A stretch of DNA of 35,886 nt from Clostridia bacterium (GTDB lineage: Bacteria > Bacillota > Clostridia > Oscillospirales > Acutalibacteraceae). The notes below the pieces were generated by a model. The model saw only the letters and a program-made list of their open reading frames with translations, ran no database searches and had not been told where the DNA came from. The position numbers were made by a program, and so were the translations under genes. The DNA is taken from positions 1 to 35,886 of the forward strand of contig JAFRNP010000024.1 in NCBI GenBank assembly GCA_017430145.1. The letters are read 5' to 3'. Below are positions 1 through 8,099 of the stretch, in pieces; position 1 is the stretch's first letter; every line of letters begins with the position of its first letter.

Positions 1-2566
1 CATGGGACAGCGCGTCGATACCGGTATAGGCGGTGCTTTTTTGCGGCACGCTTTTCGTAAGCAAGGGATCCAGCGCCAGGGCGTCCGGCAAAAACCGGTC
101 GCTGGTAAACGGGCGCTTTTTGTTTTTGTCCAGCTCCGTCGCCACGGCAAACAGCGTCGCTTCGCTCCCGGTACCGGCGGTGGAAGGCGCCAGCGCCAGC
201 GGGACCGCGTTTTCACAGACGCTGTCGGGTTTGCAGATATCTTCTATAAACCGGTCCGGGTTCGCAGCCCTGAGCGCCGTGATCTTCGCCACGTCCAGCA
301 CGCTGCCGCCGCCGACGCCGATCACGCCGTCGCAGCCGTTTTCCGTATACGCTTTCAGCGCCGCGTCGGTATCCGAAACCGTGGGCTCGGCGGCGATCGC
401 GGAAAACACCGGCATACCGGAGAACGCGTCGTTCAAAGCCCCGATCCCCGGCAGCTCAAACGGCACGGTGACCAGAAGCGGTTTTTGTACGCCGAGGCCC
501 TTGACCGCCTGCGGCAACTGAGCGACGACGCCTTCGCCGGTCAGAAGGACGGGCGTTTTGAGATGCGTATCTTTCAGCACGCCGAGCGTCAGCTTGCCGA
601 TGGGCGACAAGCCTTCGGTCCGTTCGGGCACGCCCTTCAAAACGAAGGCGGGATCGATCCGGCAGTGGCCGCCCGCTTCCAGATAAGCGGCGTCGACAGG
701 ATGCCAGCAAAAGCCCGCGTCGGCGAGCGCGTTCACGGTCTTTTCACAGCGCATCTCCACCTGTGCGGAGCGGCCGGAGATCAGCATATAGAACATATAG
801 ACCCGCATGTCGCCGTCCGCGATGTTCGCCTGGGTCAGCTCGATCGCTTCGGCCGTGGAGGTCTCGCGGCAGGGCCTGCCGAGAAGGGCGAAAAGGTCCG
901 GCACTTTCAGAAAATACGGGTTGTACAGGTGCCTTACACGGTCTACCTGCCCCGTTAAGGCAAGGCGCACGTAAGCCGCGGCGCAGTCGTCCACGGGGGT
1001 CAGGTCCATAGGGTATTTTTCCATGTTCTCATGGTACAGCCCCAGCTTCAGGATGGCGTGCAGGCGCCGCAAAAAGCCGTTGTCGGCGGCGTTCTCCTGG
1101 AATAGGCCGTCACTTCTGCGCCAGGTCAGGTTGCCGATGCGGTAGATATTGGCTTTCAGCCCCTGTTTTCTCGCCATGAGCACCGCCGTCTCCGCCTCAA
1201 ATTTGGAACGGATATAGACGTTTTCACCCACGTGCTGCCCGATATCAAGGATATCCTCGTCAAAAACCGCGTGCTCGGTGGTTTCGATCACCGTGGCGGC
1301 GCCGTGCAGGCTGACGGTGGAGGTATGCTGCAGCACCGCGTTTGCGGCAAGACAGAAGGCGATCACGTTTTTCGTGCCTTCCACGTTCGTGCGCCGCAAG
1401 GTTTCGTAAGCGCCGGCGTGGCGCACGTTTGCCGCGGTGTGGAACACGCTGTCAACGCTTTTGCACAGTTCGCCGTACGTTTCTTCGTCAAGCCCCAGAT
1501 CCCGCTTTTCGATGTCGCCGGCAACGACCAACAGATGCGGGTCGTTTTTGAGCGCGGGGCCGAAATAGTCGTCCAGCCTTGCAAACAGGCGCTCCCGGCT
1601 TCTGACAAGCGCGTAAACGGTGCAGCCGCTCTTTATAAGTTCACACAGAATGTGCGCGCCCAAAAAGCCCGTCGCGCCGGTCAGCAGGACGGTTTCGGGC
1701 GACGGGGCGAAGGCGTCGTCCGCCGTTTCACGCAAAAGGGCGTTGAGATCGCCGCCAATGATCTCTGTACCCGCCCGGCCGGCTCCCGCATCCGTTTCGG
1801 CGGCAGAAATAAGAGAAGCCAGCGCTTGCAGCGTGGGGTTCGCGTAAATATCCTGCACCTGCAGACCCAGCTGTACGGCAAGCTGGGCTGCGTACAGGCT
1901 GTTGCCGCCGAGGGCGAAAAAGCTGTCCGTCATGCTGTAAGGCTTTTCGCCCAGCAGCTCCCTGATGGCCGAGACCACTTTTTTGTCCGCGTCGGTGGCG
2001 GGCGGGACGGTCTCGCGGGGGCCGCTGCCCTGCCGGTCGGAGCGGATGATCTTGCGGCTGGCGGTGCGGGCAAAGGGCGTATTGCGCAGCACGAAAGCCG
2101 TGATCTGCTGGTGAAGCGCCAGAGAGGCGTTTACCTGCCCGAGGACCCTTTTCATTTCGGCTTCGGGGTCCGCCGCCGACTGGTCGACGAAGGCTTCCAC
2201 GGTCACGCCGCCGTCTGCGCCGTAGCAGATGCACTCTTTGACAAACGGGAAGCGTTCAAATTTTTCTTCCAGAAACTCCGCGGACACGTTTTCGCCGTTA
2301 TCGAGCAATATCAGGTTTTTGCAGCGGCCGGTGATGGACAAAAAGCCGTCCTCGTCCAGCGTGCCGAGATCCCCGGTCTTCAGCCACCCGTCGGCGGTAA
2401 ACGCCTCTTTCGTGGCTTCTTCGTTTTTATAATAGCCCTTCATGACGTTGAGGCCTTTTAACAGGATCTCGCCGTTTTCGATCTTCACCTGCATGCACGG
2501 GATCGGTTTGCCCACCGTGCCGCTTTTATTGAACGCGCCCACGTTGTTGGCGACGACGGGGGCGCA
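1..2566 (-). CDS. C-terminal part of an A-PCP-TR-FeADH carboxylic acid reductase fusion, partial at window edge, cut from its N-terminus by an amber codon
   Basis: I translated the minus-strand frame that continues past the TAG at 2569-2567 and found it open, with no further stop or frameshift, for all 855 codons to the window edge. In order it encodes the rest of an adenylation domain (TGDLG, GRCKNLIL, and the A10-type lysine in TASRKIIR), a carrier protein with the phosphopantetheine site LGGNSL (Ser near residue 559 of the whole chain, codon 1900-1898), a thioester-reductase domain (TGATGFLG near 632, HTAANVRHAG, and the YIRSK catalytic Tyr/Lys near 787/791), then an iron-dependent alcohol dehydrogenase (GVGGGS near 1086-1091, TAGTGSE near 1132, TGIDALSH at the edge). 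Known chemistry of these families is ATP-dependent acid activation, thioester loading, NAD(P)H reduction to aldehyde, and aldehyde to alcohol. The joint product is inferred. If translated separately, the first ATG is at 2494-2492 without an obvious ribosome site. The true C-terminus lies outside the window. Confidence 0.85.
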
Positions 2567-3574
2567 CTACGTCATACCGTAGCCGTTGTAGACCCCGATA
2601 CCGGTGGCGTTCCAGCGGTCGTTGAGGTCCTTGTCCAGCGGCGCGCTGCCGCAGCTGATCAACAGGAACGCCCCGCCGAAGAAAGCGCGGACCGCCTCGG
2701 GCTCGGTCATTTCGTCCTTTTTCTCTTCGGCAAAGCGCAGAGCGGCGCTCATTAAAAACTTGACGATCTGGGGCACCGCCAGCATACCGTTGGGCTTATA
2801 GAGACGGAAATCCGCGATCAGGTTTTTCAGGTCGTCGTTCAGGCACAGCGTACGGCCGTAGACCACGGTTTTCGTGATGTTGCCGGTAAGCCCGAAGGCA
2901 TGGTGGAACGGCAGGCAGCCCATCATGCGCTGGGTGGGATAGGAATCGTGCACGTAGGTAGCGGCGGACAAAAAGTTTTCGTGCGTCAGCATCACGCCCT
3001 TCGGAAAGCCCGTGGTGCCGGAGGTATACATGATGGCGCAAAGCGCGTCGGGCGCGGGCGCAGGGAAAGAGACGGCGGGCGTGTTCTGAACGGTATGCGT
3101 AAAATCCAGAGCGTCCGCGGGAGTCTCCCCGTCCGAAATGCAGACGAAAACCTTCACCTGCGGCAAATGGGCGCGGATCTTTTTGTAAAGGGAGAGATGT
3201 GCGCTGTCGAACACAAAGACGGTCACGTCCGCAAACTCCACAAGTTTTACGTTCATGTCGTCCGTCTCTGCCGGGGCAAGGGGAACGGCGACGCCGCCGC
3301 AGTTGACGACGCCGAAAAACGCCGCCGCCCAGTTGTAGCAGGCGGGGCCCACCATTGCGACGTGCGCCTCTTTTCCCGCGGCGGAAAGCAGAAAAGAAGA
3401 GAACGCGTCGGCGTCCGCCTTTAACTGCCGGTAGGTTTTTGCCGCGACGCCCTCAGGCGTTTTATATTCCATAAAATGTACGTCGCCGAAAACCTGCGCC
3501 GCCGTATCGGTGAGCGCCTTAAAAGTCTTCAGCTTCGTCATATCCGGTTTCGTTTTCAAAAAATCCCGCCTCAC
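2567..3574 (-). CDS. N-terminal AMP-binding (adenylation) fragment of the same fusion, ending at an in-frame TAG
   Basis: This is the first 335 residues of an acyl/aryl-activating adenylation domain. Visible motifs are the A3 phosphate loop (MYTSGTTGFPKG, about residues 183-194) and the start of motif A5, NGYGMT, which normally continues with Glu. That Glu codon is TAG here (2569-2567). The next codons read CAPVVAN, as expected of the intact family, so a single GAG to TAG change explains the break. The fragment alone lacks the catalytic Glu, the C-terminal subdomain lysine and all downstream domains, and should be inactive. GTG at 3574 is the longest start. A TTG at 3559 sits 5-6 nt after AGGCGGG and is at least as likely, and ATG at 3541 is a third option with a poor ribosome site. 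It is divergent from the aminotransferase operon across a 356-bp gap. Confidence 0.85.
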   Translation of the reverse strand: MRRDFLKTKPDMTKLKTFKALTDTAAQVFGDVHFMEYKTPEGVAAKTYRQLKADADAFSSFLLSAAGKEAHVAMVGPACYNWAAAFFGVVNCGGVAVPLAPAETDDMNVKLVEFADVTVFVFDSAHLSLYKKIRAHLPQVKVFVCISDGETPADALDFTHTVQNTPAVSFPAPAPDALCAIMYTSGTTGFPKGVMLTHENFLSAATYVHDSYPTQRMMGCLPFHHAFGLTGNITKTVVYGRTLCLNDDLKNLIADFRLYKPNGMLAVPQIVKFLMSAALRFAEEKKDEMTEPEAVRAFFGGAFLLISCGSAPLDKDLNDRWNATGIGVYNGYGMT

Positions 3575-3592
3575 AGATCATTGGTTTTTTAC

Positions 3593-3621
3593 ATAATAAC
3601 ACATTTTTTTTAAAAAAACAA
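3593..3621 (-). promoter_or_regulatory. Predicted sigma-A promoter of the reductase fusion gene
   Basis: On the minus strand there is TTGTTT (3621-3616), a 17-bp A/T-tract spacer, then TATTAT (3598-3593). Transcription would start about 10-15 nt before the GTG at 3574. The A8/T7 tract in the spacer makes this the most AT-rich part of the divergent gap. Predicted by eye. Confidence 0.5.
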
Positions 3622-3794
3622 CACGGCGGCGCATGTTTTTTGGGAAACCGCAGGTTTCGGATCGAAAAAACGGAAACGAAAGGCTTTGTTTATGTATATT
3701 GTCCGGGTCTGCGGCGCACCCGGCAGGCATCCCCGTTTCCCGCCACCGCGCCGGACGGTCAAACGGGACGTACCATCTTGCTTCGATCCCCGTT

Positions 3795-3825
3795 AATCAG
3801 AATCTGAAGCTTCATCAATTTGATT
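3795..3825. promoter_or_regulatory. Candidate regulator-binding inverted repeat in the divergent gap
   Basis: A perfect 10-bp palindrome TGAAGCTTCA (3805-3814) is flanked almost symmetrically by AATCA (3795-3799) and TGATT (3821-3825). It lies upstream of the aminotransferase promoter and within about 230 bp of the reductase gene, a sensible place for the operator of the TetR protein encoded in the operon. Inference only. The rest of the 3622-3870 gap holds two possible small hairpins (CCGGGT/ACCCGG at 3703-3723 and CCCGTTT/AAACGGG at 3732-3767) and no gene I can support. Confidence 0.3.
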
Positions 3826-3870
3826 CATTTATTTTTCATGAAGGTTGAACAAAAAGCGGTAAAATTATAC

Positions 3871-3899
3871 TTGTTTTTTCGGTGTATATATGATATAGT
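3871..3899 (+). promoter_or_regulatory. Predicted promoter of the aminotransferase-aldolase-TetR operon
   Basis: TTGTTT at 3871-3876, a 17-bp spacer, then TATAGT at 3894-3899, followed by a very AT-rich stretch and a strong ribosome site (AAAAGGGAGGA) before the ATG at 3931. Predicted by eye. A second TATAAT-like hexamer begins a few bases downstream. Confidence 0.5.
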
Positions 3900-3930
3900 T
3901 ATAATATATAAAAAGGGAGGAAGAATATCT

Positions 3931-5409
3931 ATGGACACCAGATTTTCAATTTCAGAGTACCCGGATGCTGCCGCCGTCAACCGGCAGCTGGACGAGCTGA
4001 TCAAAAAGCCGATCTACACGATCACGGACGAGGCGCTCGCAAAATACGAAGCGGATTATTTTGAAGCGAAATGCCAGAAATCCAAAGCGATGATCGAAGA
4101 TGCAAAATCTATCATTCCGGGCGGCGTACAGCACAACCTTGCGTTCAACTATCCCTTCCCGCTGGTCTTTACGAAGGCAGACGGCTGCAAGCTGTACGAT
4201 ATCGACGGCAACGAGTACTATGACTTTTTGCAGGCAGGCGGCCCCACGGTGCTCGGCTCCAACCCGCCCGAGATCCGCGAGCAGGTCATCGATCTGCTGA
4301 ACACCTGCGGCCCGTCCACCGGCCTGTTCCACGAATTTGAGTATAAGCTTGCCAAAAAGATCTCCGACAGCATCGAGACCGTGGATATGTTCCGCATGCT
4401 GCAGTCCGGTACCGAGGCCTGTATGCTTGCCTGCCGCATCGCGCGGCTCGCCACCAAAAACCGCAACATCGTCAAGATGGGCGGCGCCTACCACGGCTGG
4501 TCCGACCAGCTGGGCTACGGCATCCGGATCCCCGGCACCAAGTTCACGCAGGCGCACGGCGTGCCCGCCCGCCTTATGCGCGACACGCAGGAGTTTTTCC
4601 CGGGCGACCTTGATTCCCTTGAGCGCGTTCTGCGCCTGAATATGTTCCGCGGCGGCACGGCTGCCGTGTTCCTGGAGGCTATCGGCCCCGAAAGCGGTTC
4701 CCGTCCCGTGGACAGAAACTTCTGCAAGGGCGTGGAGCGTCTCTGCCGCAAATACGGCGCGCTGCTCGTATTCGATGAGGTCGTGACCGGCTTCCGTATC
4801 GGCATGTCCGGCGCGCAGGGTTATTTCGGCTGCTCCCCGGACATTACGGTCTTCGGCAAGGTCATCGCGGGCGGCTATCCGGGCGCGGGCGGCGTCGGCG
4901 GCAAGCGCGAATACATGAAGTATCTCGGCGCAGGCCTCGACGGCGGCGTGAAGGTCAAAAAGGCGTTCTGCGGCGGCACCCTGTCCGCGAACCCCTTAAG
5001 CTGCGCGGCCGGTTACTTTACGCTGGAAGCGATCGACAAGACCAACGCCTGCGTCAAGGCCGGCGAGATGGGCGACCGTATCACCAAGGGGCTGCAGGAG
5101 ATCATCGCCCGCCGCCACCTGCCTTTCGTCGCCTTCAACCAGGGCTCCATCTGCCACCTGGAGACCGTGGGCACGCTGCAGTTCTCCATCAACTGGACGA
5201 AACCGTGGACGATCCCGTCGGTGCTCAGCGAAACGAACCGCAGAAAGACCGAAATGACCCACATGGGCGCCGCGTATATGGCGGAAGGCGTCGTGACCCT
5301 TGCAGGCAGCCGCCTGTACACCAGCGCCGCCTACGACGAAGCAACGATCGACGACGCGCTGTCCCGCTTTGACAGAGTATTTGCAAACATTGCAGTAAAG
5401 GAAGACTGA
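3931..5409 (+). CDS. Class III PLP-dependent aminotransferase, glutamate-1-semialdehyde aminomutase-like
   Basis: A 492-residue fold-type I PLP enzyme. Visible: the cofactor phosphate-binding SGTEA (159-163), YHGW (187-190), FDEVVTGFR (281-289, Asp282 to bind the pyridine nitrogen) and the Schiff-base lysine in VFGKVIAGG (Lys310). The closest well-known relative is HemL, but the protein is longer (HemL is about 430) with a roughly 60-residue N-terminal extension, and no haem genes are nearby, so another amino donor/acceptor pair is likely. The open frame could begin at 3820, but ATG at 3931 has an excellent ribosome site (AAAAGGGAGGA) while the upstream stretch is AT-rich promoter DNA. The next gene starts 3 nt after its stop, so the two are probably translationally coupled and work on one pathway. 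The substrate is unknown. Confidence 0.9.
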   Translation: MDTRFSISEYPDAAAVNRQLDELIKKPIYTITDEALAKYEADYFEAKCQKSKAMIEDAKSIIPGGVQHNLAFNYPFPLVFTKADGCKLYDIDGNEYYDFLQAGGPTVLGSNPPEIREQVIDLLNTCGPSTGLFHEFEYKLAKKISDSIETVDMFRMLQSGTEACMLACRIARLATKNRNIVKMGGAYHGWSDQLGYGIRIPGTKFTQAHGVPARLMRDTQEFFPGDLDSLERVLRLNMFRGGTAAVFLEAIGPESGSRPVDRNFCKGVERLCRKYGALLVFDEVVTGFRIGMSGAQGYFGCSPDITVFGKVIAGGYPGAGGVGGKREYMKYLGAGLDGGVKVKKAFCGGTLSANPLSCAAGYFTLEAIDKTNACVKAGEMGDRITKGLQEIIARRHLPFVAFNQGSICHLETVGTLQFSINWTKPWTIPSVLSETNRRKTEMTHMGAAYMAEGVVTLAGSRLYTSAAYDEATIDDALSRFDRVFANIAVKED

Positions 5410-5412
5410 TCC

Positions 5413-6627
5413 ATGGAACTGACACTTGCGAAACAGGCCGTCGTTGAAGCCGGGATCGCCCTTGTGAAAGAGGGGCTGATCCAGCGCACGTGGGGAAACG
5501 TGAGCTGCCGCGTGGATGAAGAGCGTTTCGTGATCACGCCCAGCGGACGGGATTACCTCTCCCTGACGCCCGACGACGTGGTACTGGTCAATATCGGCGA
5601 TCTCAGTTATGAGGGGGATATCAAGCCCTCCTCCGAAAAAGGGATCCACGCAAACTGCTACCGGCTCAGACCCGACGTCAATTTTGTGATCCACACCCAC
5701 CAGACCTACGCCTCCATCCAGGGGATGTCGGGCTTTGATCTGAACCGGGTGCCCTCCCCCTACGACGAGCTGCTCGGCGATAACGTGCCGCTGGCCGCCT
5801 ACGGGCTGCCGGGGACGAAGAAACTGAAAAAAGGCGTTGCCGACGCGCTGCTGCGCTCCGATTCCAACGCCGTACTGATGTTCCGGCACGGCGCCGTGTG
5901 CCTCGGCAAAGACAAAGAGAACGCTTTTGCCGTGGCGCGGGCGCTGGAAGGCGCCTGCGAGCTGGCGGTCAAAGAGCGCATGCGGGAGGTTTCCGGAAAA
6001 CCTGCCGCCGCGTTCAAAGAGATCGCCGACTACGTGGCGCAGAAGCTGACCCAAAGCACCAGCATCCGCGATTACGCGCCGTTTGATTCCGTGCGCGTGT
6101 TCGGCGCGGCGGAGATGACCCCCGCCGGCGGCGGTGAGACGGTATGCATCGACCTTTCCACCGGGATGCCGCTGGATTTTGAGGCCGATATGCCCGAGAC
6201 CGCGTTTCTGCACGCCGAGATCTATAACCGCAGACAGGACGTGCAGGCGATCTGCCATTCAAAAGAGGAGGCGACGCTCGCCGCATCCCGCACGGGGCTG
6301 ACGGTAAGGCCGTTCCTTGACGACTTCGCACAGATCGTGGGGCTTACGCTGCCGAACGCCGATTACAATCCCTCCAACGCAAAGCGCACCGCAAAGCAGG
6401 TGGTAAAAAAGCTGCGCCGCCGCGACGCGGTGATGCTTGACCACAACGGCGCGATCTGCATCGGCAGCGACAAAGAAGAAGCCGAGGCAGTCAAGCTGGT
6501 CGCGGAAAAAGGCTGCAAAGCGTTTTTGACGGCGGACCTCTACGGCAAAGCGGACGACCCGATCTGCGTGCTTGAATGCGCGCTGATGCGTACCGTTTAT
6601 AAACTGAAATACTCCAAAAAGAAATAA
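5413..6627 (+). CDS. Two-domain class II aldolase/adducin family protein
   Basis: 404 residues made of two tandem aldolase-II (fuculose-phosphate aldolase-like) domains; single-domain members are about 200-220 residues. The N-terminal domain (about 1-215) keeps GNVS (28-31), TPSGRD, the putative catalytic Glu75 in PSSEKG, and metal ligands His94 and His96 (IHTH) and His159 (FRHG). The C-terminal domain (about 225-395) aligns by eye but has CHSK instead of HTH (His96 equivalent is Lys284), Asn345 instead of the third His, and Thr263 instead of Glu75, so it probably cannot hold zinc. Family members cleave or form sugar-phosphate C-C bonds, or epimerise or decarboxylate. The start is 3 nt after the aminotransferase stop, within an operon. 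Which aldol substrate it uses cannot be told; one functional site and one structural or regulatory domain is my inference. Confidence 0.88.
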   Translation: MELTLAKQAVVEAGIALVKEGLIQRTWGNVSCRVDEERFVITPSGRDYLSLTPDDVVLVNIGDLSYEGDIKPSSEKGIHANCYRLRPDVNFVIHTHQTYASIQGMSGFDLNRVPSPYDELLGDNVPLAAYGLPGTKKLKKGVADALLRSDSNAVLMFRHGAVCLGKDKENAFAVARALEGACELAVKERMREVSGKPAAAFKEIADYVAQKLTQSTSIRDYAPFDSVRVFGAAEMTPAGGGETVCIDLSTGMPLDFEADMPETAFLHAEIYNRRQDVQAICHSKEEATLAASRTGLTVRPFLDDFAQIVGLTLPNADYNPSNAKRTAKQVVKKLRRRDAVMLDHNGAICIGSDKEEAEAVKLVAEKGCKAFLTADLYGKADDPICVLECALMRTVYKLKYSKKK

Positions 6628-6645
6628 CGAAAGGGGAAGAACCGG

Positions 6646-7269
6646 ATGCCGGTCGCAAAAAAATCCGATCACAAGAACGCCTCCAGATCGCGTTTTTATA
6701 TCAAACGCGCTTTCGGGGAACTGCTCAACGAAAAAGATCTCGGCAAAATCACCGTTACGGATATCGTTGAACGCGCAAACATCTCCCGCGGCACATTTTA
6801 TGCGCACTACCTTGACATCTTTGACCTGTACAACGCTATCCAGAGCAACGTGATCGAAAAGATCGATACCGACATCGAAGAGATCGGCCTTGAACAGCTC
6901 ATCGCCGACCCGACCGATGCCATCGCAAAAGGCATGCTGTTTCTGGATGCGAACAAATCATACTACGGCCTGTTCGTCAATTCCGCCCATGCGGAAAAGC
7001 TGCTCAGCCGGATCCTGAACTATTTCGAAGAAAAATTTGAGCCCTCCGTTTACGAGCTGTTCGGCAACGAAGACGTTGAAAAGGTCCGCGCCTTCCTGTT
7101 TTATACCCTCGGCGCGTTCCAGAGCGTTCTTGTGCACTGGTTCCGGGACCAGCTCCCCTTTACGGCGCAGCAGGCCGCGCACTACTTAACGGAGTTTTAC
7201 TTAAACTCCCGCCCGCCGGAGATCCTCAAACTGGCGCAGTCGCTGCAACAGCAAAAAGAACAGCAGTAA
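6646..7269 (+). CDS. TetR/AcrR family transcriptional regulator
   Basis: 207 residues. An N-terminal TetR-type helix-turn-helix lies at about residues 14-60 (ITVTDIVERANISRGTFYAHY is the characteristic recognition region), followed by an all-helical ligand domain with the YYGLF segment seen in one common TetR C-terminal subfamily. The start has the ribosome site AAGGGGAAG 6 nt upstream. It is the last gene of the aminotransferase-aldolase operon, 18 nt after the aldolase, so it most likely controls that operon and possibly the divergent reductase gene by binding in the shared 3575-3930 gap. The ligand is unknown. A strong terminator follows 15 nt downstream. Confidence 0.9.
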   Translation: MPVAKKSDHKNASRSRFYIKRAFGELLNEKDLGKITVTDIVERANISRGTFYAHYLDIFDLYNAIQSNVIEKIDTDIEEIGLEQLIADPTDAIAKGMLFLDANKSYYGLFVNSAHAEKLLSRILNYFEEKFEPSVYELFGNEDVEKVRAFLFYTLGAFQSVLVHWFRDQLPFTAQQAAHYLTEFYLNSRPPEILKLAQSLQQQKEQQ

Positions 7270-7284
7270 ACCGCTTTATACGAT

Positions 7285-7322
7285 CGGGAGGCCGTCCGGT
7301 TTTCGGACAGCCTCCCGTTTTT
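7285..7322 (+). terminator. Rho-independent terminator of the aminotransferase-aldolase-TetR operon
   Basis: Inverted repeat of about 14 bp with one mismatch (CGGGAGGC pairing with GCCTCCCG, then GTCCG with CGGAC), a short T-rich loop, and a TTTTT tract. It lies 15 nt after the TetR stop codon. Confidence 0.9.
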
Positions 7323-7383
7323 CATGATTTCTGCTATCAACGGGGATCCTTTTTTCAGTCATTCGCCCCTTTTCGGATCCGTT

Positions 7384-8055
7384 TCACCAGATAAACGGGA
7401 TCAGACGGTACCTGACTTTCTTTTTGTATGCCGCATAACCTTCAAGCCCCTCTTCAAGCACCTTTTCCTCATTTCGGATGCGCAAAACGATCAGCGGGAT
7501 GTAGAACAGCGTCACGGCAAAAGAGAGCAGGCTGCCAAGCACCAGGGGCATCGAAAGGAACAGCAGGACGGTGCTCAGATACATGGGGTGCCGCACGACG
7601 CCGTAAAGGCCGGTGTCCACGACCTGCTGCCCTTCCTGCACCTCCACGGTACGCGAGAGATATTCATTTTCCCTGAGGACCCCGGCATATATCGCGTACG
7701 CCGCAAGAAAGACCGCAGCGGCGATAAAAGAACACCACGTCGGCAGCATGAAGAACTGAAAACGGTAGGAGAAGCCCGCCGAAAGGAAAGCCGCAAGAAA
7801 CATCAGGGCGCTGAACAGGATCACAGCCTTCTGCTGCGATTCTTTCTCTTTTGCGTTCAGCCGCTTTTTAAGAAGCTGCGGCTTTTTGACTGCAAGGATC
7901 CCCCCGGCGATCAGCATCGGGATAAACAGGACGCCCAGAAACAGCCATGCCTGCATATATCGCAGATCCCCCGCCGGGAGAAACAGCAGCAGCATAAGGA
8001 TCGCCGCGCCGGCAAGCACCCGCGCCGACGCTGTCAGTAAAAGTTTTGCGTTCAT
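7384..8055 (-). CDS. Isoprenylcysteine carboxyl methyltransferase-like membrane protein
   Basis: 223 residues with five or so hydrophobic segments (an N-terminal pair at about 7-60, then around 75-95, 105-125 and 165-195). The C-terminal half carries the family pattern GLYGVVRHPMYLS followed by RIRNEEKVL and GYAAYKKKVRYRLIPFIW, typical of ICMT/PEMT-type membrane methyltransferases that use S-adenosylmethionine. Bacterial homologues are widespread but rarely have a proven substrate. I chose ATG at 8055 because GGAGG lies 6 nt upstream; the longer open frame to 8181 runs into the preceding acetyltransferase gene. It sits 44 nt downstream of that gene and is probably cotranscribed with it. Confidence 0.85.
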   Translation of the reverse strand: MNAKLLLTASARVLAGAAILMLLLFLPAGDLRYMQAWLFLGVLFIPMLIAGGILAVKKPQLLKKRLNAKEKESQQKAVILFSALMFLAAFLSAGFSYRFQFFMLPTWCSFIAAAVFLAAYAIYAGVLRENEYLSRTVEVQEGQQVVDTGLYGVVRHPMYLSTVLLFLSMPLVLGSLLSFAVTLFYIPLIVLRIRNEEKVLEEGLEGYAAYKKKVRYRLIPFIW

Positions 8056-8099
8056 TTGACCGCCTCCGGTAAAAAATGCACAGCAGAACGGACCGGGAT

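Noticed and set aside
1232-2461. 409-codon plus-strand open frame opposite the reductase fusion
   Set aside because: The opposite strand encodes an uninterrupted adenylation, carrier and reductase sequence with all expected motifs, so this is its shadow.
2567-2569. Pyrrolysine at the TAG of the reductase gene
   Set aside because: The position is a catalytic, metal-contacting Glu, so a lysine analogue should kill activity. No Pyl genes are visible in the window, and the GNAT gene uses TAG as a plain stop.
3633-3848. 71-codon plus-strand open frame in the divergent gap
   Set aside because: No ribosome site, no similarity I can recognise, and it runs through the putative operator into the promoter region.
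4996-6258. 420-codon minus-strand open frame opposite the aldolase gene
   Set aside because: Shadow of the class II aldolase coding strand, which carries recognisable motifs. The antisense product has none.
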